This document shows, piece after piece, positions 35,301 through 48,300 of a DNA stretch of 64,000 bases. Origin of the DNA: Vermamoeba vermiformis (lineage: Eukaryota > Tubulinea > Echinamoebida); NCBI GenBank assembly GCA_045837725.1, contig JBEWZL010000066.1, positions 124,001 to 188,000 of the forward strand, given 5' to 3'. The notes beneath the pieces are model-generated. The model saw only the letters and a list, made by a program, of their open reading frames with translations, was not told the DNA's origin and ran no database searches. The translations under genes and the position numbers were made by a program. Positions within the stretch are counted from its first letter, which is position 1; the number at the start of each line of letters is the position of its first letter.

Positions 35301-36087
35301 AATGATGACTAACGCCATATTGGGCAGTTAAGCGATTTCATTTATTACTTTATAACTTGCTGGCCTCGGTACACGCACCAAGCAATCAAAGTGTCCAAGT
35401 TGGGTCAGTGGCTCACGGTTCGCTTAACGCAAGATTTAAAGTCAAAGGTAATTATCAATATTAAATTTTCACAACATCAATCCAATTGTCATAAATACTG
35501 ACGTCATGCTCGGCCAATAGGAGGACTCGACCGATATTCTGATGTTTTTTGCTATCGTTGCAGGCCTGTATGGCATCGAATACGTATTGGTACGTGATAT
35601 TGAATACATTGATGAGTCATATTGACGTGTTGACCAGGAGGCGCTGTGTGTCGATCCAGATGCGCACAAATACAACTCTCACGAGAGCTATTTAGACTTG
35701 GTTGTACCTCATTGTCAAGTCCTATACAAAGCTGTTCGTCGAGGCAATGTCAAGATTAGTCCGCTGCATCATAATTATTTGCGCAAATTTTTGATCTTGA
35801 TCGCGATCTACCGAGTTGACAGCTACGCAGGAACCATTGCTGCAATACCGAAGCAAGGCAGTGAAAATATAGAAAGACTACAAAGTGCGATTGAGAGTGA
35901 CAAGTTTGATACAGGAGTACCCAAGCTGAATAAGTTGGTCAAAAGTCTCGATCTCGCCGGAATTTGTCGCGAACTGTGTTTACAACGAGCAAAATATGAA
36001 GACCACATAAATTATGGGGACATTGACAGCGATGAAGATATGTTTTTCGTTCGACGACGGATCAACCCTGGTCTGATGGCGGAATAA
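32315..36087 (+). CDS. F-box/helical-repeat array paralogue B (frameshifted)
   Basis: ATG 32315 opens a basic leader (KRNRELDRDSRITKKAK), F-box FPDELLMQILAKIPKKYL, then the second-exon motif EVCAKWLQMTRTRYFWKLSC and DWKFYWYLR. A long predicted alpha-helical region over some 14 exons includes DFACDLALVLFNR, FCKRVLNLCQL and a DEL/VLRMF helix. After KIDCVGRVE the frame stops (TAA 34688-34690), but one base of shift restores KAPFHMSRKDIKPIN and the rest of the family sequence through HAQDVLHAALACFR, YGIEYVL, DTGVPKLNKLVK and an acidic tail. So either a recent single-base frameshift or a sequence error. Closest sister in the array is copy D (40254). Presumed SCF substrate adaptor, nuclear if the basic leader works. 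Confidence 0.75.
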
Positions 36088-36188
36088 CGTGGGCCTTGTT
36101 CCGTATCAAGAATGTTTTTTCGTCCTTATTGAATTCGAGATAAACACCCTAAACAACACGCTTCTTAGTATATTTATGTTGGTATACA

Positions 36189-39100
36189 ATGGAAACTCAA
36201 CTTGGAGTCAAACGAAGCCGTGAGGCCGAAGATCAAGAAGCGGATCGTGTCACAAAAAAATTAAAATGCGATCGTCCGGATATTAATATGCTACCAGAAG
36301 AATTACTTATGCAAATACTTGTTAGAGTACCCAAAAAATATCTAGGTAATTTTTTAATCATTCGAAGTAAATTTTTGAATTAATTCCTCGAACGCTATCG
36401 ATTATCCAATGCAATAGGAATATTGAATAATTTCGAAATTATTATTATTAGGGTCTTTATCCCAGGTATCACCACAATGGCAACTGATCACACGATCAAG
36501 AGATTTTTGGCGGCTATCGTGTCAAAATCGATGGACAACGATGGTCGCGCCGATAGTTTAGATTTTGATAGAGATGTCTATTTAATTCCAACAGTTGCGT
36601 GTAAGTCAAATGATTACATGAGCGAACCCAAACCTGGATCGAGTTTAATCTTCTTTATTTAGTCAATGGCAAGACATTAGTTGATTGGCAGTTTTATTAC
36701 AAGCTCAGGTATGAAATATTTGGTATTTAGCAACAAGATCTCACGTACATCCAGAAAAAAATTTGGCAAAACCCTGCAACGAATTACAGAGCACTTTGAC
36801 CGAGGTCTTGGCATCGAAATTGCAGCACCAATGATGGAAATTCTCGCAGGGGGAAGCGAGCTTCTGGCAGGCTCAGTGAACAAAGTATTTGAAACTTTGT
36901 CCATCATCTCGATCCTTGACAGCCGCAAAAAAATATTTCGTTCTTTCGTTGCTGTACCAGCCGTTGATTTTGTTTGCGATATGGCCTTGCTACGCTTTAA
37001 TAGAGGCGAGATGGACTGGTTCAAGTCCGTAATAATGTTATTGGACCATTTAGTTGGATTTAACAAGCCCAAAGCCAAACTTTTTAGGTAAGATAGGACT
37101 AGTCTAACATAGTTTTTATTGATAATCCTAAATATTAATATTATATTTTATTAGTTTTTGCAAGCGCACGTACGATCTTTGTCTGCTGATCCGAGACAAA
37201 GAGCCTAAGAGGATTACTCCGCTTCTTAGAATCATCGCTCAACTTTTCAAAACAATGCCTTCATTCGACGAACGATCAAAACGCTTGTTTGAATTGGTTA
37301 CTGAATACGTCATTAAATTGGGACCGCTGGATCTTGGTCTAGTGGAAGACGAGAATTTCACCGACTTGGAATTTCAGCACCCATTCGCAAGCCTTGTAGA
37401 TCGTATGATACTCAAGCAGTTCGCTAAAATCAAAGGTCAGTGGTAATGTCTAATATTTAACTTGTCTAAAAATGCCGTGTTAGAGTCCCACGATATAACG
37501 GTGGATGTTGCCAGTCGAGTTTATCACAGCAGCGATGATTGGAAGATCAAAGCGAGTGCGATCGCTGTTGGATGGAACCAGTTCAACAAAACAAAAGAGT
37601 ACTGCGACAAATATTACTTGTGAGTAGCGCTAGTGGTCCTATAAAAGAAATTGGAGTATAATGGTATTTTTATATCATTTTAGATTAGCTGTGCATGCAG
37701 TCCAACAAACCGGGCATCAACAATTAGAGTTTGCCGGTCTCGTAGGGTTGTACATTACATGTTGTTAAAAAATCCGAGAATTGTGAGACATTTTTCAACG
37801 GCGAGCATGCGACAACATTGTTTGACATTTTCACGAACGCTTTGACACGATATGATGCGCCGCATATGGGGTAAAAATAATACAAATATAGTAATATGGC
37901 ACTTACTAATAGAATCTCTAGTTTGAAATTCTACCATGTTCTGCTACGCATTTTGCCTGCCGTTCAACCAGACTTGATTTCAGACGAGTTGCTTGATCAA
38001 TTTATTGCAAATGTTCTTAGTGTGTTTGCACGACAAGGAGATTTAGCTCAAAAAGAAGACGACTTCGTGTACGCTTTTAGTCAAGTCGGATCAAAGTTCA
38101 AAGGTCGCTTAGCCAACGTAAGTCCACTTAGCTAATTTGACCGGAGTTTTTTCATTGACACGTGACACAGAAACTCGATCAAGTGAAGGCAGTATTATTC
38201 AATATGGAAGTTGCAAGGTTTAAGCCTGACAGATTATTGGAGTGCTACGTCAATTTTGGTATAAATCGAAAGCTAATCTCGTTTAAAATAATCTCTAACG
38301 TACGTATGATTTTTAGGTGTGGCAGTGCAAGAAAACGAATTCGCTGCAGAATTTAAAATTCTCGCGAAACAGATTGCTGATGGCACATTGCCATTGAAAG
38401 TACCCATTCTCAAATGTTACGGACGATTTGCAGATGTTTGGATACGCTTTGCAGAATCAGAAGATGAACGTGAGGGCGTTATAAAAGCACTCTTAGAAGC
38501 CATACCTAAAGGAGTGAGCGAATTCGGTCAAAGCGGTATTTTTTCTGAGGAAGAAAAGCAACCAGAAGTTGGCCCAGAGCGATTTCCCAATACAAGGGAA
38601 GAGATGCGTGCAGAATACGAGGCCAATGATATGCAAAAGATTACTATTCCAGTGCTCCATCGGACACCAAAACACTACGTCCCGAAAGAACATTTGACAC
38701 GTGTCAATCCCAGCGGAACAATTCGTCCGGACAACGGCGAATTGATCAAAGGAGTATGAACGTACTGTTAGATAATATTATAATATAATACTAACAATTG
38801 GTTTTAGGATATTTCGCGGTCGCATCTGTATGCCTCTCAGTTGCTCATGCTTGTGATTGGTGATGACGGCAGATTTGCAAAGCACGCACAAAGCGTTCTT
38901 AACGCCATGTTAGCGACCTACCGTGTCGGTTTCAACGTTGTCAATCTGCATCACACGATACTGGGCCTGTTAGCCCTCGTCAGGCCTGAGATGGAGTCTT
39001 CAGAGTTTATCAAGTACATCGATATAGTTCTTCACACTATGGCCCACGAGATCAACACAGAACAGCCAATGCACGAAGCAGTGAAAAGTGGATTGTCAGA

Positions 39101-40079
39101 TCTGTTCGCTTTTGTAAGAGCACGAAACTTGGCGTATAGTCAGAATTACAGTAATAATCATTATGATAGTGCTTTAGTTTGTTGGAAGGTCTTGGCGTGA
39201 TGAAAGCGAGCACGATTAAAAATGCCATCGATGTCTATCTTTTGATTTACGACTTCGCTGACCCGAGGTTTTTTGACGTACGTGATTGGTCAACCGATTA
39301 ATTAATAGGCATTTAACTAATAGAATTCATTTCAGATCCACGAGTTGATTTTCTATCTTATCACGACTTGGCCGAGAAACGCTTATGAAGGCATTCGCCA
39401 GTCAAATTTGGCAGACTGGCTCCTTTTCCGTATCAAAAAAGCGAAGTCACAGGTAAGCTTTGTTCATTTAATATAAGGCATTGGATTAATAGTTTTGATA
39501 GGAGCAGATGGCGCCGTGCTTGTACGTCTTTGCGACTTGTGCAGTATTTTATGGCATTGACTTTATCTCCGTAAGTTCGGTGAGTTCTTTCTTAGAAAAA
39601 GTGACTAACGTAACTGATATTAGATGGAACTTTGTGTTGATGACCCTAATGAAGACGAGTTCGAGTCCTCCGATCAATACTTGGCGCGAATCATACCGTA
39701 CTGCAGAGCGTTGTACGTGGATGCATCAAAGAGCGATATGGACAGTCGTTGGATGGAAAAATTGATGTACGTGAAGTTTATGCGGAACTTTTTGATCTTG
39801 TACGCCATCTATCTCGTTCATAATCACTCGGGCGAGATTTCCTTGTTGACGAAGGTCGAAGAGTATGACTCAGATGTCCTCAAGGTCGTGATAGCGAGCG
39901 AAAAGTCATTCGATACAGGCGTGCCTGAGTTGAACGAGTACTTTAGAGGACTGGATCTGGACGGTCTTTGCAAGGCTTTGTCATTAAAACGGGTTGTGTA
40001 CTCAGACGAAGAAGACGAACCCGTGGATAATGTTTCGTTCGAACGAGAGGATGATGATATGGAAATAAATGACGAATGA
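36189..40079 (+). pseudogene. F-box/helical-repeat array paralogue C, two frameshifts
   Basis: Exon 1 is intact (KRSREAEDQEADRVTKKLK, LPEELLMQILVRVPKKYL). In exon 2 the family motif VSPQWQLITRSRDFWRLSC is followed by a one-base loss: TGGTCGCGCCGATAGTTTAG ends in TAG (36559-36561), where sisters read VASDSLDF. A second shift lies near 37755-37768 (TGTTGTTAA), after FAGLVGLY. Between and after these, the family sequence is well kept: DWQFYYKLR, FCKRTYDLCLL, SDDWKIKASAIAVGW, LPLKVPILKCYGRFADVW, YVPKEHLTRVNPSG, DTGVPELNEYFRGLDL and an acidic end at 40079. Two independent lesions favour a young pseudogene over chance errors, though an error-prone assembly is possible. Confidence 0.65.
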
Positions 40080-40253
40080 GATCTGCTTTGGATCCGGAAT
40101 AATTATTACCGTCTAAAAAGTGGATTTGAGAAAAAGGTGCTCTTTTTCGCAATGGAACCGACTGTGATTCGCAATAGACGGTAGTTTTTCGCAGGCACCA
40201 AATATTACTGGGATGTCATTTATCTATGAGGACCTCAGCCTACGGACACAACA

Positions 40254-42280
40254 ATGGCAGCACAAGTTGGAAGGAAGCGCAATCGTGATCTAGATCAGGA
40301 CTGCCGTGTCACAAAAAAAGCAAAATTATTTATACCGACATCTATATGTAGTCTACCTGACGAGATATTGCTGCAGATACTTGCGGTAGTACCGAAAAAA
40401 TATCTAGGTAATTTTCCTCTGCATCTAAAATTCCAGCATTACCTTACATAACGATTACGGTTATTGAAAAATATGCTAATATTATTGCAAAAATATAGCC
40501 GCAATTTCAGAGGTCTCCCAGAAATGGCTGCGGATAACGAACACGCGAGACTTTTGGAAGCTGTTCTGTCGACAAAAATGGCCGACTATGGTTGCATCAG
40601 ATGATTTAAATTTTAAAATCACAGATTATATAATTCCTGCTTCAAACGGTAGAAACAAATCAGTGATCAAGTGTTACGAACGATTTGCCTATCATTGGGC
40701 CAAAATTGCCACACAGGAAGAGCGGCAACAAATCATCGAGGCGCTGCTTAATGCTATTTCTTATGAATACAAGTTTGGGCAAAACGATGTACCTTCCTCC
40801 TTATTAGAAGAAAATGATGGCAGTCCTGAAAATTATCCTCAAACTTGGAACGAGTTACAAAAAGAGCACAATCAGCTTGAGAAGCTCGATTGCATCGGCA
40901 CACTCCCCACAGCTCCGTACTTTATGTCAAGAGTGCATATTAAACCGTTCAATTCGGTGACGCACTACAGCATCAGGCATTTTCAGGTACGTAACGCAGT
41001 AATTACTATTAGTGCTAAGTTATGTTTGATTAGACAGTACAAAACTACATCACGGAACTGCTCAAAATAATCAAGTACCCTCTGTTTAAAGGAATGTACG
41101 TGCGTCATGCCCAAGACGTGCTTCACGCAGTACTTGCCACGTTTCGTTGGCATCTCGACAGCAGCATGAAATGCTTTGCTATAATTGACCTCATGCAGTA
41201 CGTCAAGGAAGAGATGGAACCGAGTGATTTGAGCAGATACATTGGTATCATTCTTTATCGCCTGTTGGAAAAATTGCAATATTCTTCTTTTCTGTTGTAC
41301 GACGAAAAGCTGAAACAAGGAATTGCGCAATTGTTTCACTACGTAAGTGTTTTATATAGGTGCTGCACGAATATTTGATTGACGCTTTGAATCAGTGCTT
41401 GAAAGTCCTGAACGAAATTCCGGAACTCTCCAATGTTTACATTATTACAAAGGCCATCAACATCTGTTTAAAGATAGAAAAGTTCTCAATTCCACAAGTA
41501 GCGCCGGTACGTGAAAAATTAACTTGGTGTTGACAGTACGTTAAGACAATAATTACAGTTGGGCGAACTTGTCTCTACTATTTCATCACGCAGTGGCCTC
41601 GGTACACGCACTCAGCAATAAAAGAGTCCAAATTAGGCCCTTGGCTCATTAAACGTATCACAGAAGAGGCCAAATCTCCGGTAAGAAGTTCAGTTGAATT
41701 TCTGAGGTCATTACGCTGACTGTATCTCCGCTTGCAGGAAGAATTAACTCCTCTTTTGATGGTGTTTACTTTCACTGGTGTTTTATACGGCATTGATTAT
41801 GTTTTGGTACGTTTGAGGAAACTAGTCGGGATCCAGCATTGACACGTTGACATGTCCAAACAGGAAGCTCTTTGTGTAGATCCAGTAATACACAAATATA
41901 ACTCGCGCGAAAGCTACTTAGATATGATTATACCTCATTGCCAAGTGTTATACAAAGCTGTCCGCAGAGGCAAAATCAAGCTCAGTCCGCTGCGTCACAA
42001 TTATTTACGCAAATTTTTGATTTTGAATGCAATCTATTGCGTAGACAGGTACGCGGGAGGCATTGCTGCCATTCCTAAGCAAGGACGCGATAATATTGGA
42101 AGGCTGCAAGATGCGATCGCGGACGATAAGCTTGATACTGGCGTGCCGAAACTGAACAAGCTCGTCAAACGTCTGGATCTCGCTGGAATTTGCAAAGAGC
42201 TGTTCGTACAGCCAGCAGAGCATGAGGAAGAATACGAAATGAGCGATGAGGACTACGACGATATGTTCATCAGAGTTTAA
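40254..42280 (+). CDS. F-box array paralogue D with large in-frame internal deletion
   Basis: Leader KRNRDLDQDCRVTKKAK and F-box LPDEILLQILAVVPKKYL precede EVSQKWLRITNTRDFWKLFC. Where sisters continue with DWKFYY and about 1.7 kb of helical exons, this copy passes straight from IIPASNGRNK to SVIKCYERFAYHWAKIA, a block that in copy B lies near 34440. The frame stays open across the join. Later exons match copy B: MYVRHAQDVLHAVLATFR, EEMEPSDLSRYIGII, YGIDYVL, VLYKAVRRGKIKLSPL, DTGVPKLNKLVKRLDL, and an acidic end at 42280. One exon (around 41560-41680) needs a one-base shift to avoid TAA at 41619-41621. It may encode a short F-box variant or be decaying. Confidence 0.65.
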
Positions 42281-42522
42281 GTGCTACAAAGATACGCTTG
42301 GATACGCGGATAAGTCCTATTCAATCGACGGAAAAAGTCGTATCAATGTCACGCTGACAGCAAAATTAAATCGAAAAATAAAACGACAAAATTACGCAGT
42401 GTTGGATAACAAACACTTCTCCCGCCCTGTTTATTAATATTTGTTTTATTTAATGCACCAACGTAACTTAAGGGAAGCGTATTAGGTCCAAATGCGTTCG
42501 CGCCATTCTTCTAGGACTGTGG

Positions 42523-42836
42523 ATGTACGCACGAAGCGCTCGATCACCGCAGCTTGTGTCCCCAAAACAAAAAATTGCGATACTGCGTATTTGTGTCGGA
42601 ACAATTGCCAGATACTTGTCACTAATACGTCAGTGGCAGGTAAGTTAATGGATTTAATTTAAATAATTTCAATTATTTACGGTATTGAAAACAAATGACG
42701 CTAATGTTCTGAATATTTATAGGGGAATATATATGAAGTAAATCCCTTTTATTCCGCGTCTTGTGTGAAAAATCGAGCCATCCCATCCGCTCCGTGTTGC
42801 AGTATGAGTGAGACAAAATTATTGCAACGAACCTAA
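42523..42836 (+). CDS. Possible small two-exon gene, unknown
   Basis: Most of 42281-43189 is gene-free, but a good intron (donor CAG|GTAAGT near 42642, branch-like CGCTAAT, acceptor TTTATAG near 42720) joins two open pieces in frame. The product is about 74 residues: a basic N-terminus, ILRICVGTIARYLSLIRQWQ, then a part with several cysteines (SASCVKNRAIPSAPCCSM) and a stop at 42834-42836. No family is recognised and the chosen ATG (42523) is the only one that fits the splice phase. Weak support; the rest of the gap shows nothing apart from the presumed promoter of the 43190 gene. Confidence 0.25.
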
Positions 42837-43189
42837 TCTTCGTTTGCCAATACTTAATTCCTAATTTAGCATTATTAGAATTTGTCACAAAGCGAGATTA
42901 GTGTTTCTTTGGCAAATTCAAAAAATCTTGCACGGGTGATACGAATTACCAACAGTTACTCCCCGTGATTTGGTGGGTCAGTTATTAACTATGACATCAC
43001 TTTAACAGAATAGGTTATTCATGATAAGGACGATCGACGTCTCGGTCTACGAAGGATTGGTGTGGTTCGAGCGTTTTTACTAATTATGGCAACAAATATT
43101 TAATCTCAGAGAAGACATCAGAAGCACATTATTTTATCCGTTCAGCCATCAGCACCACAACACAAGAGCCGCAGGGATAAAGAAAGCAA

Positions 43190-45161
43190 ATGATTCTTCG
43201 GTCATACATCCTGGTCGCCGCGCTCGTCTTGATTTCAGTCAACACCGTCCGTGGAGTCGTTCGCATCGATTCTGGACCACTCAATGGAACGGAATTCGAC
43301 TCAGCGCAGATCTATAGAAAAGGTAACACGTCTTACTATGCAATCATGAACTAACTGGAACAAATCTGGTAGGTGATGACTTTTCGGCAAAATGGGCGAC
43401 TATTACAGGCAAACTGGTAAACCATACTTCCGGCGATATTGAAGGCAATATCGTCTATTTGTTTCGTTGGTCTAGAACGACTTTTTGGCAAACGGTTATC
43501 AGTCTTAGAGATCAAGGCGCAATAGCTGTACTGCACTTGGGTGAAAACGGTAACGAATTTAAAAAGATGCATCATAATTACGTCGATAGAGCCATACCTA
43601 TTTCAATATTGATTCAGTCACAATATTATGCAGAGAATTAAAATAATCAGTCTGACGTTTGACGTTTTGGCGTGCCTTTCATCTTAATTAATTACTGATT
43701 CTCCGCGTATTGAAACAGTTGTTCCTGGTCGAGAGTTTTGCGTCTATACTGGCGAAGCGGCAGAAGACATTGGAATACTTGCCTATGAAGTTTACTTTAG
43801 AGACTGGGCGGATGCGCAAGCCATGGTGGACAATGGAACTGAAATAATTATTACGATAGTTTCAGATGGTAGGCGAGATAAGGATAGACGATTCATTATT
43901 TTATGCTATTTTTAGAAAAGAAGCCTTCGCGAATCCACTTTATAAAATTTAACTCCTCATACCCGTTTTTAACTTTTTCTTTGATTGCAGGCAACCCATG
44001 GAGCGACATAATTACTGGTCTTGGTCCTATGCTCGTCTGGCGAGTTGCTCTTGGCGGAGCAACAGTTGGAGTGATGATTTACGCGTTGTACAAACTGATT
44101 ATGTTTGTAAGAGTCCAAGGATCGCATTTCAACGTGCCCCAAGTATGCTTGGCCCTGGAAATCATTGCGAATATTTGTAAGTTGATGTTGTCAAATCTTT
44201 TTACGTTTGACGTTTTGGATCTGCATCCGTGGATCACTTTAGTCCGCTAATTTGATGTGGTACTAATTGATAATTTGCCCTTCGCCATCAAACGATATAC
44301 CTTATTGCGATTCTAATTCATTTCGTCTCAGGGCGTATCTTTTTATTCATTGTTGACCCGATCGGATGTTTTCAAGTAGTTCCGACGGTGTTCTCGCTCT
44401 TTGTCAACGGCATTTCTCTTCCATTCGGAACGGCTACATTCGTGTTGATAACCTTTTACTGGTAAGAATTTTCATGAACGCTTTTCTTCTGGTGAAATTG
44501 AATTTGTTTTGCCTTATTAAGAAATTAGTTAATCTCACCGTTAATATTACCTGTTACTTAGGCACGAGATCATATCGGATTCGTCGATTACGATCCATAG
44601 ATTTTTGCACAAGCTTCAAGTCCCGTTCTACGTCATCTTTTTGACCCTTATCGTCGTATCCACAGTCTTGACAATTTTGAGTTATTACCTTGACTTTGGA
44701 GCCACAAAACCGATCATCATCATTTATTTGTGCATATCTGGGTTATTTTTGGGCTTCTACATCTATACTGCAATCCAAATCGGCAGGAGAATGCGAGCCG
44801 GCCAAAAATTGAAGCGCGCAAGACGACTTAATAGAGTAAGCAATACATATTTACTATATTGGCAATAATAGTAATTAATATTTTCCGGCAGATTAACACG
44901 AAGATGATTTTGAACGCCGTTGGCAGATTGGCCCTGATCGCGACGGCAATTGGCTACTCAGTTGCCGATAAATCGCCCATCGCCTTTGTGGTTGCCACTG
45001 ACTTTTTATTTGCTATGATGGTATTCGATTCGTGGACCAGAGTTTATTTGTTCGAATGGGCTACAGGCAACTCCTCCACATCCGGCGTAAAGATGGACGA
45101 GCGAGAGTCCGAAAAACAGACCGTCGTGGACAACATAAGCACTGCAACTCCAACTCCTTAG
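43190..45161 (+). CDS. 7TM receptor-like protein with PA-like ectodomain
   Basis: Signal peptide (SYILVAALVLISVNTVRG), then a protease-associated-type fold: GNIVYLFRWSRTTFWQTV, LRDQGAIAVLHLGENGN and RAIPISILI follow the usual PA plan, with further luminal sequence (PGREFCVYTGEAAEDIG, MVDNGTEIIITIVSDG). Seven hydrophobic segments come next, beginning at MLVWRVALGGATVGVMIYAL and ending FVVATDFLFAMMVFDSW, and a hydrophilic cytosolic tail (MDERESEKQTVVDN). Exon joins near 43640-43720 are uncertain. PA domains elsewhere bind cargo or peptides (vacuolar sorting receptors, SPPL2-type proteases, PA-TM-RING ligases); no protease motif is visible here, so a receptor or sorting role is inferred. It separates copies D and E of the F-box array. 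Confidence 0.7.
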
Positions 45162-45308
45162 GGGCAATTGTAAATATACTGTAGTTTGTTGCAATCGACG
45201 TGTAAAGTTTTGTATCAGCCAGCAATTAAATTTGCCATTTTTTCAGTACCTTAACAACACAAAACCACTCCTTAGGTCCTTTGCTGGTTCGAAGACTTTA
45301 TTTTGATA

Positions 45309-48300
45309 ATGTTTTCGAACGCAGGAACTAAGCGCAGTCGCGAGATCGACAATGATGGTGCAGATCATGTTCTGAAAAAAGCAAAATTTGATAATGCAGA
45401 AATTTATGATCTACCAGAAGAGGTATTGATGCATATACTCGTTAGAGTTCCTAAAAAAAATCTAGGTAATGGATGTCATTAATTCCTGTAAATAATATTA
45501 TTGAAAAATATCAAAAAATGCATACATGGAGCTAAAATTATTTAAATTAGGAATTATACGCGAAGTATCCAAACTATGGCACCAGATCGCTCAGAAGAGA
45601 GATTTTTGGAAATTGTCGTGTCAAAGAAAATGGTTTACGATGGTAGCCTCGGATAGCTTAGATTTTGATCAAGAAGAATATTTCATTCCGATATTAAATG
45701 GTAAGTCCAATTATCTGACCGCAGATCAGCTCAATCTAATTTGTTACTCGAAGTAAATGGCAAGAAGTTGGTAGATTGGAAGTTTTATTACACACTTAGG
45801 TAATAATTACTTACCTATAATAGAAGTACTAAGGGTTCTATTTAGAAACAAGTTCTACAAATTAGGCAAACGACTTGCTCCTATTTTAATCAGCGTTGGC
45901 GAGCAAGACACTGCAGAAATATTTACAAACAGCAGCGAACTTCATATTTCAGCGGTCAACAAGTGCTTAGAATTCGTGACTTTCCTGTCAATCGACGTCG
46001 GTTTTGAGGAAGAAATAACACAAGCTTTTGACTTTTTGTGCGATCTGGCATTGTTGCATTACAACCGCGATGACAAGGAATGGTTCTATCCAATTGCCGA
46101 CCTGATGGATCTTTTAAGCGATAGAAAGGCTCTTAAGCCCGGCCAATTCGGGTACGTTAAACGGTTTGCTAGATCTGATCGAAGACTCAACAATTATTTT
46201 GTCCAGCTTATGCAAGCGTGTGTTTGAGCTCAGTAAGCTGGTCCTCGAAGAAGATCATGTGCGTTTTAGAGAGCTGTTCCTCATAGCTACCCGAGTGCTG
46301 CACTCGTTTTCGAGCATTGAGGATCCTCAGTTGCAGAAGTTAATTAAAATGATGGCCGAGTTTATGGTTCACCTTGGATCCGTGGATTTTGGTCAGGCTG
46401 AGATTGGCAGCACCCCGAAATTTCAGTTTCCGCTCCCGAACGGCGATGTTATCTTATTGAACAAGAAACTAGCAAAAAACAAACGTACGTACTTAAACTT
46501 AACGTGATTACGCTAATTAAACACAGCCATTTTGAATATGGTCTTCGACATTCTTACCCAAGCGTACCGTGAAAGCGACGATTGGAGGATCAAAGCAAGT
46601 GCTGTGTGCGTCGGATGGGTGCCTTCAGTATCAAGTAGAAATTACCTGAGGAGTTACTGCGAGTAAGTGTAGTGTCTTTAGTACCGAGCATCAGATCTGA
46701 TTTAACTTTTAAGCTTTGCGATTACGGCCGCAGAAAACGATGACTTGAAAATAGCCTTTGCGGGCATGGTTGGCTTGCACAACTTGATAGCGGAATATGA
46801 AGTCAAAGCGCCTTACGACAATGAAGATCAGCTGAAAAAAATGTTTGAACTATTCGTGTCATCTTTGACTCGGTTTTCAGAGGAGCTGCGGTAAGAAAGC
46901 GTTAAAATTTCAACCGTAGCATCTAATGCCTTATCAGAGTATTCTTCTTCGATGATTTGCTGCTATTGCTGCAGGACATTCGATCTGAATCAGTCATCGA
47001 TGATAGTCTCGATAGATTTATCGCAAATGTTGTCAGCGTATTTCCGCTGATAGAGTTTAGTGTCAATCGCCTGAATCTATTTTCAACAATCGGAAAAGCG
47101 TTTCAAAGCCGTCTATCAAGCGTAAGTAATTAATTAATTCAGCCGTCCATCATTGACACGACAAGACAGAAACTACCGCTATTAAAAGAATTGTTTTTTG
47201 GATTAATACAAACCAAGAACGTACAGCCTGAAGAAGTGCTCAAGGCTTATATTAAATTGGGTAATAATTATTATCAATTTTACGATAACTTAACCTAATA
47301 ATTAGCCTTTTTGGATACTGTTTCTGACCTTATATTAGGCACAGAAGTCAAAGGAGCAGAATTCGCCGACGAGTTCAGAAGTATTGCGAAGCAGATTGTC
47401 GAGGGAACATTGCCGTTTGAAGTGTCGCTGATCCGGTGCTACTCACTTTTCGTCGAGACTTGGATCCAGTTCGCGGAGTCTGAAGAAGAAAAGAATGATA
47501 TCGCTACAAGATTGCTCGTTGCCATTCCAGCAGAAGTATATGAGTTCGGACAAAGTGAACCAATGAAAACACAGCATCTCGCTGGCCCAGCAGACTATCC
47601 CGTAACATTTAACGAGCTCCTGAAGCGACACGGTAGTGACGGTGGTGCAAAACAAGCTCCCGTTAAGTCCAAGCCACCAAGATTTGCAGCAAAAGAGCAT
47701 TTGAAGCCTGTCAATCCGAAGGGCATCATTGACCAGGACAACGGTCATGCACTACGTGACGTATGTGACATTCAAATTGTTTCGAAGCGTTAATTAATGG
47801 AATATAGGAAATTATTGCCACCAATAGTTATGCTATACAGCTGTTCAGGATAGTGGCCGAAGAGAGTAGAATCCTTCAACATTGTGCACAAGATTTATTG
47901 CACGCGCTGTTGGCGGGCTATCGTGTCATGGGCAGCCCCGCACTCTGTAGAGCAGTGTTATCTTTGCTAGCCTACGTCAAGGTAGAGATGGACGCAGCAG
48001 ATGTATACAAGTACGGCGAGATCATGCTCCACACAACGCCTCGAACAGTTTTGCAATTGAATGACATGACCACCTTCTTGGCGTGGCTACCAGTCCTTTC
48101 GGATGCGTTCGTAGCTGTAAGTCACCAGTAACTAATCCGATCCTAATTAACAAATCTGCAGTGTTATGATGCCTTGGAGTCAGCGCCCAGCGTGGTTCAT
48201 TCAAATGCAATCGGTGATCTACTCACCTTTTATCTGCTGCTCTACGATTGGCCTGTTAGAAAACTTGCTGACGTAAGACAGTACTATTAGTGAGTACGTA

